A DNA stretch of 64,000 bases, taken from contig NZ_LSJI01000093.1 of assembly GCF_001557235.1 (NCBI RefSeq), positions 1 through 64,000 on the forward strand. The letters run 5' to 3'. This stretch comes from Phenylobacterium sp. CCH9-H3. GTDB taxonomy: Bacteria > Pseudomonadota > Alphaproteobacteria > Caulobacterales > Caulobacteraceae. Positions 60,938 to 64,000 of this stretch are shown here, piece after piece. The translations under genes were made by a program, and so were the position numbers. The notes beneath the pieces were generated by a model. That model saw nothing but the letters and a program-made list of their open reading frames with translations. It had not been told where the DNA came from and did no database searches. Position 1 is the first letter of the stretch, and each line of letters opens with the position of its first letter.

Positions 60938-63046
60938 ATGATCCGGCGCACGTTTCTGGCCTTGATGGCCGCGGCGACCCTGGCCGGCAGCGCCGCAGCC
61001 GCGCGGGCCGAGGACGGCTACGATCTCTGGCTCCGCTATCGGCCGGTGGAGGGCGCCGCCGCGGTCGGCGAGGTGACGGTGCTGGGCGACAGCCCCACCC
61101 TCAGGGCCGCGAGGGCCGAGCTGGCGCGGGGCCTGGGCGGGCTAAGGGGCGGCGCGCCGGCCGGGGCGCGGGCGGCGCTGCTAGCGGGGACGGCCGCTTC
61201 GCCGCAGATCGCGGCGCTGAAGCTGCCGCTGCAAGGCGTGGGTCCCGAGGGCTACGTGATCCGCTCGCTGCAGGTGGAGGGGCGCCCGACGACGGTGATC
61301 GCGGCGAACTCGGACGTGGGCGTGCTGTACGGCGCCTTCCACGTTCTGCGGCTGCTCCAGACGCGCCAGCCGATCGACAGGCTCGATATCGCCTCCAAGC
61401 CGGCGGTGAAGCTGCGCGTCCTCAACCATTGGGATAACCTGGATCGGTCGGTGGAGCGCGGCTACGCGGGCCAGTCGATCTGGGACTGGTGGAAGCTGCC
61501 CGACTACAGGGACCCGCGCTACGTCGACTACGCCCGGGCCAACGCCTCGCTGGGCATCAACGGGTCGGTCCTCAACAACGTCAACGCCAAGGCCGACAGC
61601 CTGACGGAGCCGTACCTCAAGAAGGCCGCGGCGGTGGCCGACGTACTGCGGCCCTATGGCATCAAGGTCTATCTGTCAGCCCGGTTCTCGGCGCCGAAGG
61701 AGATCGGCGGCCTGCCCACCGCCGACCCGCTGGACCCCGCCGTCCGCGCCTGGTGGAAGGCCAAGGCCGACGAGATCTACCGCACGATCCCCGATTTCGG
61801 CGGCTTCCTGGTCAAGGCCAATTCCGAGGGACAGCCCGGGCCGCAGGACTATGGCCGCTCGCACGCCGACGGCGCCAACATGCTGGCCGAGGCGCTGGCC
61901 CCGCATGGGGGCGTCGTGATGTGGCGGGCCTTCGTCTATTCGCACGAACAGCCCGAGGACCGGATCAAGCAGGCCTTCTCCGAGTTCACCCCGCTGGACG
62001 GCCAGTTCGCCAGGAACGTCATCGTGCAGGTCAAGAACGGGCCGCTGGACTTCCAGCCGCGCGAGCCGTTCCACCCGCTGTTCGGCGCGATGCCCAAGAC
62101 GCCGCTGATGATGGAATTCCAGATCACCAAGGAATACCTCGGCTTCGCCACCCACCTCGTCTACCAGGGCCCGCTCTGGGAAGAGGTGCTGCAGGCCGAT
62201 ACCTGGCGCGGCGGCAAGGGGGCGACCGTCGCCAGGGTGGTCGCCGCGGGCGCGCCAGGCGAGGGCCTCACCGGCATGGCGGGCGTCGCCAATATCGGGG
62301 CTGACCGCAACTGGTCGGGCTCGCACTTCGACCAGGCCAACTGGTACGCCTTCGGCCGCCTGGCCTGGGACCCGAACCTGTCAGCCGCCGCCATCGCGGA
62401 CGAGTGGATCCGCATGACGTTTTCCAACGACCCCGCGGTGGTGAAGCCGGTGGGTGACATGATGGCGACCTCTCGCGAGACCATGGTGGACTACATGACC
62501 CCGCTGGGCCTGCACCACATCATGGGGCGCAGCCACCACTACGGCCCGGGGCCCTGGGTGGCGGGCGGCGAGCGCGCCGACTGGACGAGCGTCTACTACC
62601 ACCGCGCCTCGCCCGACGGGATCGGTTTCGACCGCATGGCCACGGGCAGCAACGCCGTCGCCCAGTACGCGCCGCAGGCCGGCAAGGCCCTGGCCGCCGA
62701 CGAGCGCTTCCTGCTGTGGTTCCACCGCCTCCCATGGGACCACCGCGTGGCGTCCGGCCGCACCCTGTGGGACGAGCTGGTGGTCCGCTACTCGCGGGGC
62801 GTCGACGAGGTGAAGGCGATGCGCCGGACCTGGGACGCCGTGGCGCCCCATGTGGACGCTGAACGCCACGCGGAGGTCGCGGCCTATCTGGCCATCCAGG
62901 AGCGGGAGGCCCAGTGGTGGCGCGACGCCTGCATCGCCTATTTCCAGAGCTTCTCGAAACGACCGCTGCCGGCCGGCTACGCGCCGCCGCCGCACTCTCT
63001 CGAGTGGTACGAGGCGCTCAGCTTCCCCTATGCCCCCGGGATCTGA
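60938..63046 (+). CDS. GH67 alpha-glucuronidase, exported
   Basis: 702 residues from ATG 60938, with GGAG 6 bases upstream; ATG 60914 is an alternative. The signal peptide is [20 protein letters not shown]. The N-terminal beta-sandwich is followed by the barrel with [60 protein letters not shown] and [20 protein letters not shown]. These blocks are conserved in GH67. It removes 4-O-methylglucuronic acid from the non-reducing end of xylo-oligosaccharides. It is divergent from manD and under the same operator. Confidence 0.92.
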   Translation: MIRRTFLALMAAATLAGSAAAARAEDGYDLWLRYRPVEGAAAVGEVTVLGDSPTLRAARAELARGLGGLRGGAPAGARAALLAGTAASPQIAALKLPLQGVGPEGYVIRSLQVEGRPTTVIAANSDVGVLYGAFHVLRLLQTRQPIDRLDIASKPAVKLRVLNHWDNLDRSVERGYAGQSIWDWWKLPDYRDPRYVDYARANASLGINGSVLNNVNAKADSLTEPYLKKAAAVADVLRPYGIKVYLSARFSAPKEIGGLPTADPLDPAVRAWWKAKADEIYRTIPDFGGFLVKANSEGQPGPQDYGRSHADGANMLAEALAPHGGVVMWRAFVYSHEQPEDRIKQAFSEFTPLDGQFARNVIVQVKNGPLDFQPREPFHPLFGAMPKTPLMMEFQITKEYLGFATHLVYQGPLWEEVLQADTWRGGKGATVARVVAAGAPGEGLTGMAGVANIGADRNWSGSHFDQANWYAFGRLAWDPNLSAAAIADEWIRMTFSNDPAVVKPVGDMMATSRETMVDYMTPLGLHHIMGRSHHYGPGPWVAGGERADWTSVYYHRASPDGIGFDRMATGSNAVAQYAPQAGKALAADERFLLWFHRLPWDHRVASGRTLWDELVVRYSRGVDEVKAMRRTWDAVAPHVDAERHAEVAAYLAIQEREAQWWRDACIAYFQSFSKRPLPAGYAPPPHSLEWYEALSFPYAPGI

Positions 63047-63228
63047 AGGCTGGCGGACATCGCACGGGCGTTGCGAAAGATTCGTAATTAATAGTTGCGT
63101 AATAACTGGACTCAGGAGATCGGGCGCCCCATGGCTTCACGGGCGCTGGGCAGGCCGGGACCCAACGTGCGCCGCCAAAGGGCGGCCCAGCGACAAGAGT
63201 GGTCCGGCGGCGCGTGACGGAGTGCAGT

Positions 63229-63756
63229 ATGAGACGCTTGGCGTATTCCCTTGGCGCGGCCATCGCCGCCCTCAGCCTCGCCGCATCGGGGGCCGAGGCG
63301 GCGACCTACATCAACTATGGCCCGGTAGGCTCCGATGGCGGCTTCACCATCACCTTCGGCAACACGGGCATCACCGACGCGTCGTTCAGTGACGTCTTCA
63401 ACTTCAGCATGCCGACCGGCCGGGGCGATTTCGTCATCACCTCGACCATGAGCACGGGCAGCCAGAACATCACCTGGACCAGCGTCGCGTTCAACGGCGA
63501 GGAGTTCGAGACCGGCACGGCCGGGTGGAACGAGTTCCGGTTCCTGAACGGGTTGGAGCTGACGGCCGGCGCCGCGCAGCAGCTGGTGCTGTCCGGCCTG
63601 GGCGGCGGCAACGCCTCCTACTCGGGCGTGATCACCTTCGTGCCCACGGCGGCGGTTCCCGAGCCGGCTTCGTGGGCCCTGATGATCGCCGGCTTCGGCG
63701 GCGCGGGTGCGATGATCCGTCGTCGGCGCGCCGACAGCCTCCCGGCCGCGGCCTGA
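63229..63756 (+). CDS. PEPxxWA-CTERM sorting-domain protein
   Basis: 175 residues from ATG 63229, with GGAG upstream. A signal peptide (LGAAIAALSLAASGAEA) precedes a ~120-residue beta-rich domain with many Thr, Ser, Gly and Asn. The C-terminus is VPEPASWALMIAGFGGAGAM followed by four Arg: the PEPxxWA motif, a membrane helix and a basic tail recognised by exosortase-type systems. No exosortase is in the window. It is probably an exported envelope or exopolysaccharide-associated protein. Confidence 0.88.
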   Translation: MRRLAYSLGAAIAALSLAASGAEAATYINYGPVGSDGGFTITFGNTGITDASFSDVFNFSMPTGRGDFVITSTMSTGSQNITWTSVAFNGEEFETGTAGWNEFRFLNGLELTAGAAQQLVLSGLGGGNASYSGVITFVPTAAVPEPASWALMIAGFGGAGAMIRRRRADSLPAAA

Positions 63757-63761
63757 CGACC

Positions 63762-63789
63762 ACGCCCCGGCCTGTCCGGGCCGGGGCGT
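63762..63789. terminator. Hairpin between convergent genes
   Basis: ACGCCCCGGCC and GGCCGGGGCGT form a perfect 11-bp stem with a 6-base loop, between the stops of the PEP-CTERM gene and the next gene on the minus strand. It may end both transcripts. Confidence 0.55.
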
Positions 63790-63799
63790 CCATCGGACA

Positions 63800-64000
63800 T
63801 CATACCGTGGGCATCTCCCGCAGGCCTGCGGCCTCGCAGAGGCGTTGCAGATAGCGGCCGCCGTCCAGGGCCGCAGCGGCGTCGGCGGGCGCGAATTCCG
63901 TGAGGGTCAGGCCCACAAGATTGCCCCCTGCCGCGATGTTGCGCACCAGATCTACGCCCGCCTCCAGGGACAGGCGGCCTTCCGGATAGGCGAGATGCGG
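63800..64000 (-). CDS. Arginase/agmatinase-family protein, C-terminal part
   Basis: The last 66 residues of a gene that enters from beyond the window. They read YPEGRLSLEAGVDLVRNIAA, then NLVGLTLTEFAPADAAAALD. This fits the final strand and helix of ureohydrolases, where G-L-x-x-x-E/E-x-x-P-x-D is typical. The metal-binding histidine and aspartate motifs lie outside the window, so the substrate (arginine, agmatine, guanidino acid or formimidoylglutamate) cannot be assigned. Confidence 0.55.
   Translation of the reverse strand, partial: PHLAYPEGRLSLEAGVDLVRNIAAGGNLVGLTLTEFAPADAAAALDGGRYLQRLCEAAGLREMPTV

Overview
The window is high-GC alphaproteobacterial DNA, most like Caulobacterales (Caulobacter/Phenylobacterium). 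The reasons are five large TonB-dependent receptors (TBDRs), a FecI/FecR/FecA-type cassette, a PEPxxWA-CTERM protein, a glucuronoxylan locus with ManD and GH67, and a lasso peptide locus with a fused leader-binding/protease B protein. The genus is an inference. No rRNA, tRNA or CRISPR was seen.

Region 1 (1-16.5 kb) is a mobile-element-scarred accessory block. Its edges hold remnants of IS66 (9-290, 1208-1327, 16340-16428), an IS4/Tn5-type transposase (N-terminal piece near 1 kb, C-terminal piece near 14.5 kb), IS21 (14.8-15.0 kb) and one near-intact IS630 element (15044-16197). Inside are an orphan hybrid histidine kinase, a truncated IS110 transposase fused head-on to a truncated GPH-type sugar transporter, and a catabolic cluster. 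That cluster has two acyl-CoA dehydrogenases, an enoyl-CoA hydratase and an IclR regulator on the minus strand, with a TBDR, a class III CoA-transferase and an MFS permease on the plus strand. It looks like uptake, CoA activation and beta-oxidation of an unidentified organic acid.

Region 2 (16.5-24.8 kb) starts with a TBDR divergent from a MarR regulator. It then holds a lasso peptide locus: XRE and GntR regulators, a 37-residue precursor (21982-22095), a B protein and a cyclase C. The cyclase gene is chimeric. At a Gly-Gly-Arg shared by both parents it runs in frame into the C-terminal amidotransferase part of cobyric acid synthase (CobQ).

Region 3 (24.8-35.7 kb) looks like a PhoB-controlled organophosphorus acquisition block: a PhnD-PhnC-PhnE ABC importer, a Tat-exported phospholipase C and a TBDR. 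Each promoter region carries Pho-box-like half-sites with 11-bp periodicity. A HAD phosphatase, an RpiR regulator and an MHS permease follow.

Region 4 (35.8-51 kb) has two 'receptor plus secreted hydrolase' modules: FecI-FecR-FecA-type TBDR-Ntn acylase, and TBDR-propeller amidohydrolase. A metal-dependent endo/exonuclease/phosphatase-fold protein follows. Region 5 (50-53 kb) has two related GST-fold proteins around a TetR regulator.

Region 6 (53-63 kb) is a glucuronoxylan utilisation locus: aldose epimerase, GH43, GH3, a FadR/UxuR-like GntR regulator, ManD and GH67. The same dyad, (T/A)GGTCTGACCA, lies upstream of GH43 and between manD and GH67, which suggests one regulon. A PEP-CTERM protein and the 3' end of an arginase/agmatinase-family gene close the window.
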